Origin: Dioscorea cayenensis subsp. rotundata
Lineage: Eukaryota > Streptophyta > Magnoliopsida > Dioscoreales > Dioscoreaceae
Assembly: GCF_009730915.1 (NCBI RefSeq)
Contig: NC_052475.1
Span: 31,495,016-31,559,015 of the forward strand
Direction: 5' to 3'
DNA: 64,000 nucleotides
Positions within the stretch are counted from its first letter, which is position 1, and the number at the start of each line of letters is the position of its first letter. This document shows positions 1 to 12,340 of the stretch, one piece after another. A model generated the notes under the pieces. The model ran no database searches. It saw only the letters and a program-made list of their open reading frames with translations, and was not told the origin of the DNA. A program made the position numbers and the translations under genes.

Positions 1-359
1 GACACTGACCTCCCCCGCTGCCGGTTGATCTCCCCATTCTCCATCCTAGGACTAATTTCAGACATCCGGCGACTACTCCTGCGGTCCGGCGGCGTGATCT
101 CGTCCTCAAACTTCGATCTGAAGTACTCGTCGGCGAGATCGTCGAGGCTGATCTCCGGGAACCCAGACCCCCGCGCCTTGTTCACGAACTTGCCCCTTGG
201 AGTTGGGATCTCGCTCGGCTCCGGCGGTGACGGAGGGAACCGAGATGGGCCACGGCTAAGGCTTCGAGAGCGGCGGCGGGCAGCCGAGGACGCCGTGTCC
301 TGGCCGGCACGGCCAATGGAGGAGCGCTTGGTGGTAGAGCGGAAGGCTGCCGTCGCCAT
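1..359 (-). CDS. Plant-specific basic Ser/Arg-rich protein, N-terminal coding part (partial)
   Basis: Reading the minus strand from the ATG at 359-357 gives an open frame of 119 codons that runs off the window edge. It begins MATAAFRSTTKRSSIG, continues through an Arg/Ser-rich stretch (RRRSRSLSRGPS) and a proline-rich stretch, and then has the block GFPEISLDDLADEYF. High GC and codon-like structure set it apart from the AT-rich flank, and the frame starts just where composition changes. I have seen this N-terminal layout (FRSTTKR, then RRSRSLSR, then PRGKFVN and an EISLDDL block) in uncharacterised land-plant proteins whose later parts are predicted coiled coils, but I cannot name the gene. 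No catalytic motif is visible. It is transcribed away from the ARP8 gene, so 360-2549 would serve both as promoters. That the protein continues beyond the window is inference. Confidence 0.72.
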   Translation of the reverse strand, partial: MATAAFRSTTKRSSIGRAGQDTASSAARRRSRSLSRGPSRFPPSPPEPSEIPTPRGKFVNKARGSGFPEISLDDLADEYFRSKFEDEITPPDRRSSRRMSEISPRMENGEINRQRGRSV

Positions 360-712
360 TGATGATCACTTGAGTGAATTCCAGTGCAAACTTCGAATTT
401 TTTTTAGGGATTTATTTTTGGTACTTTGAATTCGGGCTCGAAGATTTCGAACTTTCTCCCTCTTTTAAACGTTTTATTGCGTAATTTGTTGGAGTTTTTA
501 CGTATATACCCTTTTATAAACATTTAATTATATGACTTCATTGAGTCTATATTTGCTTTTACACCCTCATAAAACTCTTATATTTATATATATATAATCA
601 ACAATCACTGTATATATTTACAAAGGCTAGTTTGATGGGACTCTATAAATAAAAAGTCTTTGAATGTCCGTATATAAACAGTTGGATTCAAATTCAATAA
701 TTGTAAATTATG

Positions 713-778
713 TAGCCCAATGATATGACACCAAAGTATAAGAGGGAGGTATGGATTCAAATCCCTCCCCTGATGTTT
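713..778 (+). repeat. SINE-like fragment with tRNA promoter boxes
   Basis: A box A-like start (TAGCCCAATGATATGACAC) is followed about 30 bp later by a box B-like segment (GGATTCAAATCCCTCCC). The segment aligns well with the SINE at 4682-4822 in ARP8 intron 1 (shared TAGC, GACAC, GGGAGGT and CCCTCCC positions). No target-site duplication or tail was found, so this is a decayed or truncated copy. Confidence 0.45.
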
Positions 779-890
779 ACCATACTGTTTATATACTGTT
801 CATCCGGGGTTTTTATACTATTTTCACACTGTATATATATTGTACATCCGGGTTTCAGTACTGTTTAGTACTGTTTATATTCATATAAAA
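778..890 (+). repeat. Imperfect tandem ACTGTTTATA / CATCCGGG repeat
   Basis: Variants of ACTGTTTATA or ACTGTATATA, each followed by GTTCATCCGGGG or GTACATCCGGG, recur four to five times. It lies directly downstream of the SINE-like fragment and may be its variable tail or an independent low-complexity repeat. Confidence 0.45.
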
Positions 891-1399
891 ATGACGTTTG
901 TCATCTATTATTCAAAAAAAAAAAAAAAAATTATTCATTAGTGTAAATCGTGTTTTTAAGTTAATTATCATCCCTTTTCACTCATATTTGTGTTTATTTT
1001 TTTTCTTTTATTTTTTCTTTCTCTTTGGATGTTCTACACTTCTACCTGCAAAAATGTATATTAATAAAATTACAATTTTATCCATTAAATTGATGGATGA
1101 ATGAGGGTGATAATGGAGGGGGTAGACTAGGTTTTTCTGCTTATGTTTAAAATTCTATTTTATTAATTTAATCATTAAAAAAATTAGTTTTAAAATGGCT
1201 TGTTTTTTGTTTTTCATTTCTTAATTTAATGAATGAATATACTTATTTAAACTTTTAAAATAATCAACTGTTGCACTTCTTCCATTCAACTTTAAACTAT
1301 TTACAAAATTTGGTGTTTGTTGGGAAAAAATTTGCGGTTTATCTATATTTTTATTAAAAAAAAAAACTATTTACAAAATCAAAATTTTACAAATTTATA

Positions 1400-1915
1400 T
1401 AATTTTAATAACCCAACCAACTGATTTCAATGCACACCTACCCCATGACACATTAGACTTGTGATCTAAAAAATAATGTATCACTATCAAAAAAGGACAT
1501 AAAAACTTAATAATTAATTATATGGAGAAGTTTAAATTTAAAAAGGTTGCTCACATTGTGTTGAATAAACATTTTCTTTTGAGAACCATGGAGGATTTTA
1601 AACTTATAAAGTAAAATATAATAATATTACAAATATTTAATGTTATGCTTTAAATTATATATGTTTCAGAATTAATTGAATTAAAATTAAAAAAAAACTA
1701 TATTTTTATTTCATTAATAAATTGAATAGATTGTACCGTTTATATATAAATTTTGTAACCAAATTAAATCAACTGATTTCAATACATTAGGGACATGCAC
1801 GAGGTTTATATTTCAATATATCTATATTTTTATCTTACATAAGTTGAAATTTGAACCTTGTACACTATGAATGTTAGCTAAACAAATAATACATCACTTT
1901 CATGAAAATAAAAAA
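1400..1915 (-). repeat. Two related, diverged interspersed repeats
   Basis: Segments near 1400-1495 and 1745-1915 share, on the minus strand, the blocks AGTGATxxATTATTT and GTATTGAAATCAGTTG in the same order. The second also has a box B-like GGTTCAAATTTC. They look like two copies, different in length, of one short interspersed element family inserted near each other. Between them is plain AT-rich sequence. Confidence 0.4.
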
Positions 1916-2549
1916 ATAATAAAAATGCTTACATACCCTTGTAAGCATGTCAATTTTTCTCTACCACTCATGCCAAATGGTTGGTGAAAAATTAAGAGTT
2001 TGAATTTCTATCAATAGTTTATTGGGCTGGTTTTATTTTTATTTTAAATAAAACCATTTAAAAAAAAAAATGAGTACACAGCAGTGGAGTCACAAATAAC
2101 AATAATAAAAAACACAAAAATCTATTAAATATAATTGAACAAGTCAAATACTTAAACAGAAGAGAGAGAGCGAAGAGATAGTTTTATCTCTTCATTTATT
2201 TTTTATTTAAAAAAAAAACCAATTTGTTGTGATTTAAAGAAATTTGTTTATTTTAATATTAATCAAATATTTTTTATCAACTCATCTTATTAATAATTAC
2301 TCCATTAATAATTTTATTAGCATAAAATGATAGGGATTCCAAAAAATTGAGGGTTGTTTTAGTAAATTTCCACATATAATAAAATTTTATAAAAAACCCC
2401 TTAGAAATCATAATAATCAATTAACATGGAACCGCAGTGACGAAGCTGGAGCTCCCGCGCTCTTATCACCATCGGTTCCAATTGCGCCAAGTGTCCGCCA
2501 AACTTCTCGAAACCCTCGAAACCCCAATCCAATCCGTGGATCTCGATCC

Positions 2550-5500
2550 ATGGCGGCGCTTCTCAAGAAGGTCTTCGGTGCCGTCCTCACCCGCTCCTCC
2601 TCCTCCTCTACCTTGAGTTCTCCTCGCACGGCTTCGGATTCCGATGATGCTGCAATCGATGACGGCGCTTCCATGGGTGCCTTTGATCGGATCCCGACCG
2701 ATGTTATTATGCAGATTCTTAGGCTTCTCGGGCCGAAAGAGGCAGCGAGGGCTTGCGTTGTTTGCAGGGCGTGGAGGTTCTTGGCTGCTGATAACCGGCT
2801 CTGGATCTTTTTCCTTCAGAGTGGGAGGGAGCCATATGATACTGTTGTATTCTCTGAGACTCACTTGAGATCCGGCTTCCCTTTGAAGTGAGTTCTTGTT
2901 TTATCCTTTTGTTTTCCTTTTCTTTGACGGAATGCTGACAAAGTTTCAATCTTGGCTTTTTTGGTGTTATCTATCTGAATACAGCTCTGTGCATTGTCAC
3001 ATGGTTAATTATGATGCTAAATTTGTTTTCTCTAGTTGAATTTTGGTTATCTTTGTAGTTAGGTTACTAGTGTTTAGATAATTGATCAGTTTTTGGTATT
3101 TGTTACATGAAATATGTTGGATTTAGATGTAGAATACTAAGAATTTGATTGTGTTTGTGGCACATTTTACATCTAGAACATGCTGGATAATGTTCAATCA
3201 TATTGGTTGAGATGATCATGGCAGGTAGTTGAATTATTTGCACTAAAAATTATGAATCCTTGTTTCTATGTACAATTATTTGCATATTCCAAATAATAAT
3301 TTGTTAACATGATCATTGTAAGCATAGCTGAATTATTTGTACTGAAGATGCTGGATTCATAATTAAATATATTTATAGAAGTACCATAATCATTTACTTA
3401 TTGGAATAAGCAGCTCTATGTGGTTCCATGTTCCAAATTGACAATTTTGTAAAATAACAATGAATTTGTCATGAATAACTATTTCATGAATCTTGGCTAT
3501 TATAACCATAAATTTTATTTTATTTTTTCATCATTTTAGGGGTTGTTTGGTTACCTGCAACTAGTTGTAACTGGTTTTACATGTAAAAGACTGTTTAGTT
3601 TGCTGTGAAATCAGTTTTACATGTAAAAAGTTTTATAGTTTTGTGTACTTTTGCAGTATTTCAACTTACAACAATTTTTGTTGTAAGTTGAAATGTGGCA
3701 AAACATTTGAGTTAAAATCACCATTCTTCACTCTCCACGTTATGCATTAAAAAGAAATGAAAAGTTACAGTAGTTAACATTATTAAACTTATATTTATTT
3801 ATGTTTTTATTAAATTTAATCTTTTATTTAAAATATATCAAATTGTATATAATTTTAATTATGTAAATATTTTTTAAGTATAAAATTAAAGAATATTATA
3901 TATTTTTAATTTAATAAAATTATCTTTAAATTAATTAATTAATTATTTTTCTTACATTAATGTTAATAGTAGATAGGGAGAGTTAAATTAATTATTTTGA
4001 GTTAGTGCTTAATTATTTAAGCTTCTGATGATTATTTGGCTTAGTTATTTAAGTTTCTTCTTATTATTTTTTAAATGTAATAAATACTTTATTAAATTAA
4101 TTAATTAATTAAAAAATTAAATTAAACTAAATTAATTATTTTAGTTTAAATTATTTTTTTAAATGTATTAAATAATTAATAATAATATTGGATAATGGGA
4201 TGATTTCATCCCCTCCAGTTACATACTGACCATATTTTCTAACTTATATCAAATTAAACAAATAAAAAGTAATGCAATATTTCCAGTTACAACAAACCAA
4301 ACAGCAATGATATAAATTGAATTGCAGTATTTTCACTTACACTATAATTTCATTTACAGACAACCAAACAACCCCTAGTGATTGTAGTGATTTAAGGTTG
4401 TCTACATCATTTCACTGGTATTTCATTTGTGGAAGATTTCTCAACATTGTTGACTAGTTTTAGCATAATTTGCTAGAAGACATAAATGAAGCGAATGAAA
4501 TCATGTGGTAAATTTAATTTGACATACAGATCTAATTGAGTGGTTTTTGGAGAAAAAGGATAAAGACTTTCGGGTTGTAATCGCATGTAATGTAGTCGAC
4601 ACTTTTGTCCGATGCTTTTTTTTTTTTCCTTTTGGTTTCTATTGTTTTTCATTTTATAAATGTAAATTTTTATTATTCCATCACCATTGCAATAGCTGAG
4701 CAGTAAGACACTTAGACTCTCATGTGGGAGGTCAAAGGTTTGCCCCTCCCAATGCATGGTTGAGATATAGTAATAAAAAAAATGTGTGGTGGTGAATTGT
4801 CCACATTATAAAAAAAAATTCCATTATTCCATTTTTCCTTGTTTGTTGTGTCAAATCATTCTGTAAGTTTTATCAAGATCTTCTTTCATGCACAAAAGTT
4901 TATACTTGTTTGAAGGCTTTCAAATATGCAGGATGTATTTTGATCACACCCCACAATTATCATTCATGCAAATTTATGTGCAGCGGGAGAAAGTTCCTGG
5001 TTCCATAATTATTGATGGTAAGAGCTAACAACCAACTCATTTAGCCTGAGGTTTTGCCTGTTATTATTAATTGAATTGCAATCACTTTTGGAGTCATTAT
5101 TTTCTTCATTTGTTATAAAAATCTTTTTAACTTGGGAAAAAATACAGTTTTTTTCTTTTGAACTATTAATCGATATTTGATACTGATAGATCAATTTCTC
5201 TTGTCAGTGGATTTCCATGGCATTCTAGAGTCAATATGTTAATTCTAATATCATACCTTGTTTAGACTTTAGGCAGTATTTGATCATTTTTCACTTGTAT
5301 CACTTCATGTTTGTATGAAGGTGGATCAGGTTATTGTAAATATGGTTGGAGCAAATACGCATCTCCGTCTGGCCGTTGTGCGACATTTTTGGTGAGTGAT
5401 TATTTTTGACATTACATTGTTTGCATTTAAAATTATTTCTCATGAAGGCAATTCTTATTTCAAGATGCTAATGTCTTTCCTTTGGATAATTAGCATCCAA

Positions 5501-8500
5501 TCCTCTGTCTCTATCCTCTCTATTTTGTTGCATTAATCCTTCTTTTTCTTCAGGAGTTTGGTAGCATTGAATCTCCCATGTACCCTAGACTTCGACATTT
5601 TTTCTCAACAATTTGTAGCAGGTTTTTCACTTAACCTTTTGCCTCTTAAGTCTTAATTCTTCAGATTGCTACTTTCTTTCTATCCTTCACTGTTAATGTC
5701 ATTTACCAAACTACATCACACGTATGGACTTAGCCTTATATCAACTTTTCTTTCCTTGAATGTCAATTGGGTTGGACTAGTGAAAACATTTGGCAGGCAC
5801 CATCTTGTGGTGCAAGGTTCATAGGCGATTGAGATAATCCACAAGTACATCAATGCTAAAAAATATGCAGTGCAATTAAAATAGATGGAAAATGATTTTT
5901 TGCATAGATACAAAATATGATGGGATTATAGAAGGGGAGATCTTGGTTATTAGTAAGTGTTGGAGTCATCCCACTTTTTGCTTAGTGTTTGGTGTGGTTT
6001 TTTATTGTGGTAAAAAAAATTTGATTCAGTTGATATGCATCTGCTGTATAAAGGTTTATAACTGGTATCTTTAATTCATTTAGCCTTCATTTCACAAAAA
6101 CATATACGTAATAATATTCTGCCACCATTAAACTTGTGTGTATAACTCAGTCTGGGCTGCCGAACTTATTGTGACAGAACTTCATTCTTTGCTAAGTCAG
6201 CTTATTACACTTTTGTATCTGACAGTGTCTTTTGGCAGGATGCAGGTGAAGCCAGCATCTCAACCGATTATTGTGTCCATCCCTATCTGTCATTCTGATG
6301 GTTAGTAGCTATTTTTTTTTTTTCCTGAATGTTTGCCTATTTTGTGCTCTGGTTTTTGAAGAAGACTTTCACAAAGATATATGTATGATCAATGTTTCAT
6401 TATCAAGTCTTTTTAAGTTGACTGCTAAGTTTATAAAGGAAACATTTGCTTTAATTTGGCTTCTTAATTTGATTTTCTGTAAACTTGTCTGGGATTTTTG
6501 GGAAATGCGACAATAAGTTGTTAAAATTTGAAATGATAGAGTTTTCTATTGTTCCCTATAGCATTTATCCAATTAATATTTTTGGGTGCAAGTAGGTTGT
6601 TTGATTTCTAAAGAAGATGCAAGTAGGAGCCTTCACAATCTGGTGACCTGATGCAACCACAATCTAGTCAGGATCTTTCAATCTCTTATTTACTGGAACA
6701 TTTTTTGAGCTTTCAGCAGCGTTGTGATGATCAAGGATTAGTTTCCTTGAGCGTACAAGCTTTATGAAATAAGAATTCTTTTCATGAAAAAAAAAATTAA
6801 GATTGTTAGTTGGATTATGCGAAACCAAGCTTTTTCAGAAGTTGGAATGGTTATTTCTGGGGATTATTTTAAAGACCGAAGAAATAAGAAATTATTTTCG
6901 GGAACTTCAGTCTTGACTGAGACTGTATTTAACCCATGGCTTTTCTGTTTTTTGTGCCCAACTCTAGAAGAATGTCATAGTGTTTTATAAGAATTTGTGA
7001 ACATCAAAAAAGATCTATTTGGGATGGGATTTATTGTTTCTACATTTAAATCCCTGAAACTTCCAGAGTTTGTATACCTCCTCTACCCTTCTTGCAGGTG
7101 CATTTTATGTTTCAGATATGCTGTTGTAGTATAGTGAATTGAGAAATCTTTGCAATTATGGTAATTGATTGTTTAGAAATTATTGCTTATGAGTATGTGG
7201 GGTTCTAATCTTCGTCATAAGAAACTAAACTACTTTTCATCTTTGTTGCTATCTGGAGCCCATTGATATGCCAAATGTTCCATTATTTTCATGTCATATT
7301 AATTGGGTTTGTCTGTAACTTTTAGGCAAGTGTTAAGTTATTCTTTTTTATGGTGGCTTACAAAATAAACAACTAACCATGGGAATGATGGATTGATTAA
7401 TTTTAGTTATATTTTTCTAGATACTGAATCAGCCAGGGCATCTCGAAGGCAATTGAGGGAGACAATCTGCTCAGTACTGTTTGATATGAATGCTCCTGCT
7501 GTTTGTGCAATTGATCAAGTATGTAGCTTCTCTTGCAACTCAGTTTCTGTTCAATTCTAAATTTGACTCCATTTGAGTATGTTAGGGTGGGAATAACTTG
7601 GGATAACCTGGTTTATAAGCTCTCTTCTAAATAGATAATTTGGAATAGGAATAACTCTTTCTACAAAATTTAATTAATTAAATGCCTATAATCATTAATT
7701 GATGTTTAAAAGCTTATTGACTATTAATAAATATCTGTCAGTAATGGGAATAATATAATTTAATTAATTGTCTTTATCTTTATTGGTGTTAACTAAATTT
7801 TGATAAAAATATTTAACCAAACAAAATTTAAATTTCCAACCCCCATAAAGAATGCAATCAGGGGCAGTCTCTTTGTAGTCATTTTCTTTTATGCCTAATT
7901 AATTCGGCATGTTATTAGCTGTCCATCTTTTAAATTTTCCTTTTCTGCTGTATTTCTGATGAAATACAACAGAGCGTGGTTGTGGTTTGGGGATATTTAT
8001 ATAAATGAAATTGTTTCCATTCATAGTTTCGGCATAACAAGTCCAATAAAGAAGTAAAATTTCCAGATATATTTTCCCTTATCTATTTTCAACTAAGCTA
8101 TGAAAATGGATATGACTTTGTTTTCTATGTGCTGCTTCTGTACTCCTTATAGAAGAGAATTTCAAAAAAATATGAACCTCATCAGATTTACTCATTACAA
8201 AATCCAGGCTGTTTTGGCTCTGTATGCTGCGAGGCGCACTTCTGGGATTGTTGTAAATATCGGTTTCCATGTTACCTCTGTTGTACCAAGTATGTCTTCT
8301 TAGTTTATGTTCTCATTGCAACATGTAAAATACTTGTTTTAGCTTAGTGCTGCCTATGAGTGAAATTTTTATTCTGACTCAGAGTGCTTAACATCTTAAG
8401 GCATGAGCATGTGAATAAAGAAATTTAGGTAGACTTTTCAAGACTGTTTCCTGCTTTTTACACTCATTCAAACATTCAATTTCATTTTATTAAGCTGCTG

Positions 8501-9443
8501 CGATATAGGTGTGTTCTAGCTATTTTTGTGTTAGTGCATGTCAGCCTTTTGCTTTACATAATTACTATTGTCAATATTCTTGTTGTTGCTACTATCACTA
8601 TAACTGTCATCATCGTCCTCGTCATCATTGTTATTATTATTATTATCATTATCATCATTATCATTTTGTGATGTTACCAAGACATCTATCTATTTATGGA
8701 GAAATTGTCAAATTATTGTCACCTAAGATGATACATTTGGAGGTGACTCTTTACTTTTTAAAGTAGGCTCTGAATACATAGCAGCTTCTGGTGCTACAAC
8801 TTAATATTATTTTGAGGCAGCTTACATCATTTAGTAAACTGAACTAAAAGTTTAGAAATTTATGTTAGCAGTTCTTCGAGGTAAGGTGATGCATGATGTG
8901 GGTGTTGAAATTGTGGGGCAAGGAGCTCGGAAAGTTACAGGGTTTCTCAAGGAGCTCATGCAGCAAAGAAATATAAATTTTGAGTCGCTGTACACTGTTC
9001 GAACAATTAAGGAGGTATGATATTCATGTCTTTGCTATAAACTGCATGCAAATATGCTCTGTTGCCTTAATGCTTATAAATTTATGGACAGAATGGTCAG
9101 GTGAATGGTACCATTCACCAAATATATTCCATTGGTGCAAGCATCTAGACTAATAAATTACTTACTAATTAAGGAAGAAAATAATGCTATTTGAATGCCT
9201 AGAGCCATACTATTCACTTGCTTCCATGTGTTGATTTATTTGTTCAATGGTGGCTCAGAAACTATGCTATGTAGCCGCTGATTATGATGCAGAACTTCGT
9301 AAACAAGCCCAAGCATCATGTGAAGTTGCTGGTGAAGGATGCTTCACTCTCTCAAATGAGCGTTTTAAAGCTCCTGAAATTCTTTTCCAACCTCAACTTG
9401 GAGGAATGTAAGTGCTTCTTGTAGCTGTATCTGCTTCTTTTAT

Positions 9444-9475
<32 letters not shown>

Positions 9476-10471
9476 AATTTTTGTCATGAGACAGCAGAGG
9501 TGAACTGGCAAAAAAACATTTTTTTTAAGTTGATCTCATCAGGAGTAAGGCTATTCACTGAAATGTTTTTTTTGTGAGTTGTGGTTGCAGGCGTGCAATG
9601 GGCTTACATCAAGCTGTTGCTCTTTGTATGGATCATTGTGCTGAAGCAGAAGTTGGAAGTGATGATGGATGGTTTAAAACAATTGTTCTAGCAGGTGGAA
9701 CATCATGCTTACCCGGATTGCCAGGTAGGATGGTGGTTTTTGGCTAATGTGCCATTTATTCATGCTACTGGCATGTTCTCTTATTTGTCTTTGCGTGGAA
9801 CCTTAGTTGGCATGCTGTTCAATTTCTTTATCAGAGAGGTTAGAAAAGGAGCTCCACAAGATCTTTCCACCACCCATGTCAGATGGGATCAAAGTCATTC
9901 CACCTACATATGGAGTTGATTCTGCTTGGTTTGGAGCAAAGATAGTCAGTAATGTAAGCATCTAGCATCTCTTAATTATCGATATTATTGCAAATGAAAT
10001 ATCAACTTATGATAATTCTTATATATTTCTTACTAGCTTGATTTTTTATTTTAAATATGTATTAACTGGCAATGCAATCCTAGACTGTCTATCCTTTGAT
10101 GAGCAGTGTAGTATTAGAATGATTTTGAGTGTACTCTATATAACAAATCAAATACATAGTGAACTCATTCTTATGATCACCTGAAAAAAATCAAGATTGA
10201 ATCGCATTGTCACCAATGCGAAGTTTGACTGTCCATTTTTATCAGTCTGGACACATTGTGGACATGTCAGGATCAGATGCCTGCATGTGTCTATAATGTA
10301 TCCTGATGTTTTTAAAATTTGGAAATCACATTCCTAATCCACTCCTTCATCTGTCTGAATAAGCTCATACTGTATGGACAGGTCAGCACCTTCTTGGAGG
10401 CATGGTGCATAACCAAGAAGCAGTTCCGTCAGAAGTTCCGGCGTACTGCACCATTAATCAATTCATGGTGA
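2550..10471 (+). CDS. ARP8: Actin-related protein 8 with N-terminal F-box
   Basis: Twelve coding exons join in frame: 2550-2887, 4932-5017, 5321-5391, 5554-5621, 6239-6300, 7421-7518, 8208-8289, 8872-9014, 9259-9407, 9591-9724, 9835-9953, 10382-10471. The product is 479 aa and all introns are GT-AG. Residues about 44-85 form an F-box (FDRIPTDVIMQILRLLG, then CRAW and NRLW). The rest is an actin fold: a YCKYGWSKYASPSG segment, VCAIDQAVLALYAARRTSGIVVNIG, a VVPILRGK segment and LAGGTSCLPGLP, which parallels the actin nucleotide-binding loop. An F-box fused to an actin-related domain is the signature of plant ARP8, and the length is close to the Arabidopsis protein (At5g56180, about 470 aa by memory). 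ARP8 is thought to be nuclear or nucleolar, and its ubiquitin-ligase role is unproven. The start is the first ATG in the GC-rich leader, ahead of the F-box. Introns carry a MITE and a SINE. Confidence 0.95.
3539..4375. mobile_element. MITE with GGGGTTGTTTGGTT terminal inverted repeats, in ARP8 intron 1
   Basis: The left end GGGGTTGTTTGGTT (3539-3552) is perfectly inverted at the right end (AACCAAACAACCCC, 4362-4375). TA dinucleotides flank both ends, and with one terminal G counted in the target site the flanks are TAG/TAG. The inside is AT-rich with no transposase frame, so it is a non-autonomous element of 837 bp. The termini resemble Tourist-like (PIF/Harbinger) MITEs, but the superfamily is an inference. 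A partial relative lies at 10802-10912. Confidence 0.8.
4682..4822 (+). mobile_element. tRNA-derived SINE in ARP8 intron 1
   Basis: A 141-bp insertion is flanked by a perfect 10-bp direct repeat, ATTATTCCAT (4672-4681 and 4823-4832). Inside are a box A-like segment (TAGCTGAGCAGTAAGACAC) and a box B-like segment (GGTCAAAGGTTTGCCCC), spaced as in tRNA genes, then A-rich stretches toward the 3' end. This is the layout of plant SINEs derived from tRNA genes. It is not a functional tRNA gene, because no acceptor stem closes. Confidence 0.75.
9443..9470. repeat. (AT)n microsatellite in ARP8 intron 9
   Basis: About 13 uninterrupted AT units lie just downstream of the exon 9 donor. Its length is likely to vary between individuals. 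Confidence 0.9.
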
Positions 10472-12340
10472 CATATCTCCGACTTCCCCGGTATTCATTC
10501 TCATCCTGCCTACAGTTTTCCAGATAGCCAGAGGTGTGAAATGCAATGCCGGAGATTGTCCATCAAGCAGCAGTCCATATCTTTCCATTTTTTTTTTTTC
10601 TTATATATATATATACATTGTTGAAAAGGCTCTGAATAAATTCCAAATTATTTATCCTGTCATGCTGTATAAATCCCAAAGCATCAATCATAGCTGCAAT
10701 TTATGGCAGTTAATTCAGGCTTTGAGCCCGTGGTGACATCAAGCCAAGTTTTGATGCATCTGATGCAGGCTCACTGTAAAAGTATTTACAATAAAAGCAT
10801 ATTTGGTTACTTGTAAGTGAAATTAATATGTAATTTAAGTTATAGTGTAAGTGAAAATATTATATTTTAACTCACATCATTGTTGTTTGGTTTGTGTAAG
10901 TGCAAATGTTATATATATTTTTTTATAATGCAAGTTAAAAATTATAATCATCCTGTAAGTATTATCACTATTATTTTTTATTATTACTAATTATTTAATA
11001 TTTTACATAAAAATTAATTTTATAAATTAATTAATTAAAAAATACATTACTAAATTTTAAAATATTTAATATTTTCTTAACGTGATATTTTTACCATTTG
11101 TTACATTAACCATGCCATGCTCTGTAGTTTTCTCCAGTTGTTACATTATTGATAAAATAGGCATTAATTGATTACGAGGGAAAGTATCAGGTACTCTCTG
11201 GGGATTCTTCAATTAGTCCTAAAAATCCTTTTCTTTCTTTTTCTTTTTTTTTTGGTTGAACCCTCAATTAGTCCTTGAAAAACTTTATATAATTAAGTTT
11301 TTAACTTTTAAATAGTTATACTTGAGTTCAGCTATATTGTTGAAATTACCGATTTACTCCTATCCGTTGCATCGTAACGGCACTGGAGAAGGAGAAGTTT
11401 AAAAAAGGAAGGGTATGATGGTGGACTTGGAAGCTAATATTTTGAATAGTGTGCATAAAAGACAATAGAAATTGGTCCGAAGGGTTGAATAATGTATGTT
11501 TAGACTAGTAACTATTAATTTGATATTAATTTAATTTAATTTAATTTAATAAACATTTTTTAAATTAAATCGAAGTGTTGCAAATAACACAAATTCAGTT
11601 TCACATAATATACTTTTATTAATGTATTTATTTAATCGATTGACCAGAGCATAGTCTACTTCCAACAACTATATATATATTATGGCTGTAAATAGCCAGC
11701 ATGGTTCAGCATAAAAAAACAATTTTTCAGTGCTATTCCAGGACAAATTGTACAAAATAAATCCTCGGTTGCATCAAGATAAAATTATTATTATTATCTT
11801 GATCAAAACCAATGTGTTTCAAAACAGAGAAAAACAGAGGCGCAGACATTGTGTCAAGTAGGCGAATCAGAGCTACTTTGTTCAATGTTACAATAAAGGA
11901 ATTTAAAGCTAACCAAAAAAGGGCTCCATTTTGTTTGTAAAACAAACAATTTAAAAAACCTAAAAACAAAAGCACCTGGAGACACAAACCATGAATTGAT
12001 GATCTAAAATGATGCTGGAGTGTACACCTTCCAGTTCCAGACTCTCTGGTCTCAAATTCACATGCCTGCTTAAGAGAAGAACTTCGAATCCTTACAACCT
12101 AAGAGTATTAAAAAAAAAAAAAAAAAATTACTTCTCAAATTGTTCTTCAACTAGTCCGTTTGAATGGATAATTAATTGACAAGGCTAGCACTGCAAGAGA
12201 GATTTGCTTTTGGCAAGGTACAATATAAAAGGCCTTCTCTTTCTTGAAAAGACGCCGCATGCTTTTATTCTATTATTTACATGTCTGGTCAAAAACAAGA
12301 GCTCATACCGGACTCGTCATCTGCTTGTTCATCTTGTGCA
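10472..12340. other. Convergent intergenic spacer between ARP8 and apyrase
   Basis: The spacer holds the 3' ends of both genes and AT-rich filler, including a TTTAA run at 11525-11550 and A/T homopolymers near 11245 and 12110. No coding sequence is supported; the small open frames here do not resemble any family. The stretch just after 10471 is likely ARP8 3'UTR and the one before 12341 likely apyrase 3'UTR. A fragment of the 3539-4375 MITE family lies at 10802-10912. Confidence 0.6.
10802..10912 (-). mobile_element. Diverged fragment of the ARP8-intron MITE family
   Basis: The sequence TTTGGTTACTTGTAAGTGAAA, then GTTATAGTGTAAGTGAAAATAT, then TTGTTTGGTTTGTGTAAGTG, matches the reverse complement of the right end of the element at 3539-4375, block by block. 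The extreme terminus is degraded (CATATTTGG in place of GTTGTTTGG), and the opposite end is not clear. It is a second insertion of the family, about 330 bp past the ARP8 stop codon. Confidence 0.6.

Larger units (their letters stand above)
360..2549. other. Divergent intergenic spacer, AT-rich
   Basis: This stretch lies between the start codons of the partial gene (minus) and ARP8 (plus). It holds the 5' leaders and promoters of both, several tRNA-derived SINE-like remnants and simple repeats (listed separately), and long A/T runs. I see no coding region. The CT-rich stretch at 2160-2200 and the GC-rich DNA from about 2425 onward are the likely core promoter and leader of ARP8, but no single TATA box stands out. 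Confidence 0.6.

Noticed and set aside
4682..4822. tRNA gene, because of box A and box B
   Set aside because: No acceptor or anticodon stem pairs properly, and the insert has a SINE tail and target duplication. The same holds for 713-778 and 61326-61510.
7585..7865. Possible MITE in ARP8 intron 6 (GGGTGGGAATAACTTGG ... CCAACCCCC)
   Set aside because: The inverted repeat is too imperfect and no target duplication could be found.
8590..8670. Cys/Tyr/His-rich open frame
   Set aside because: It is a translation of an ATT/ATC trinucleotide repeat inside an ARP8 intron.
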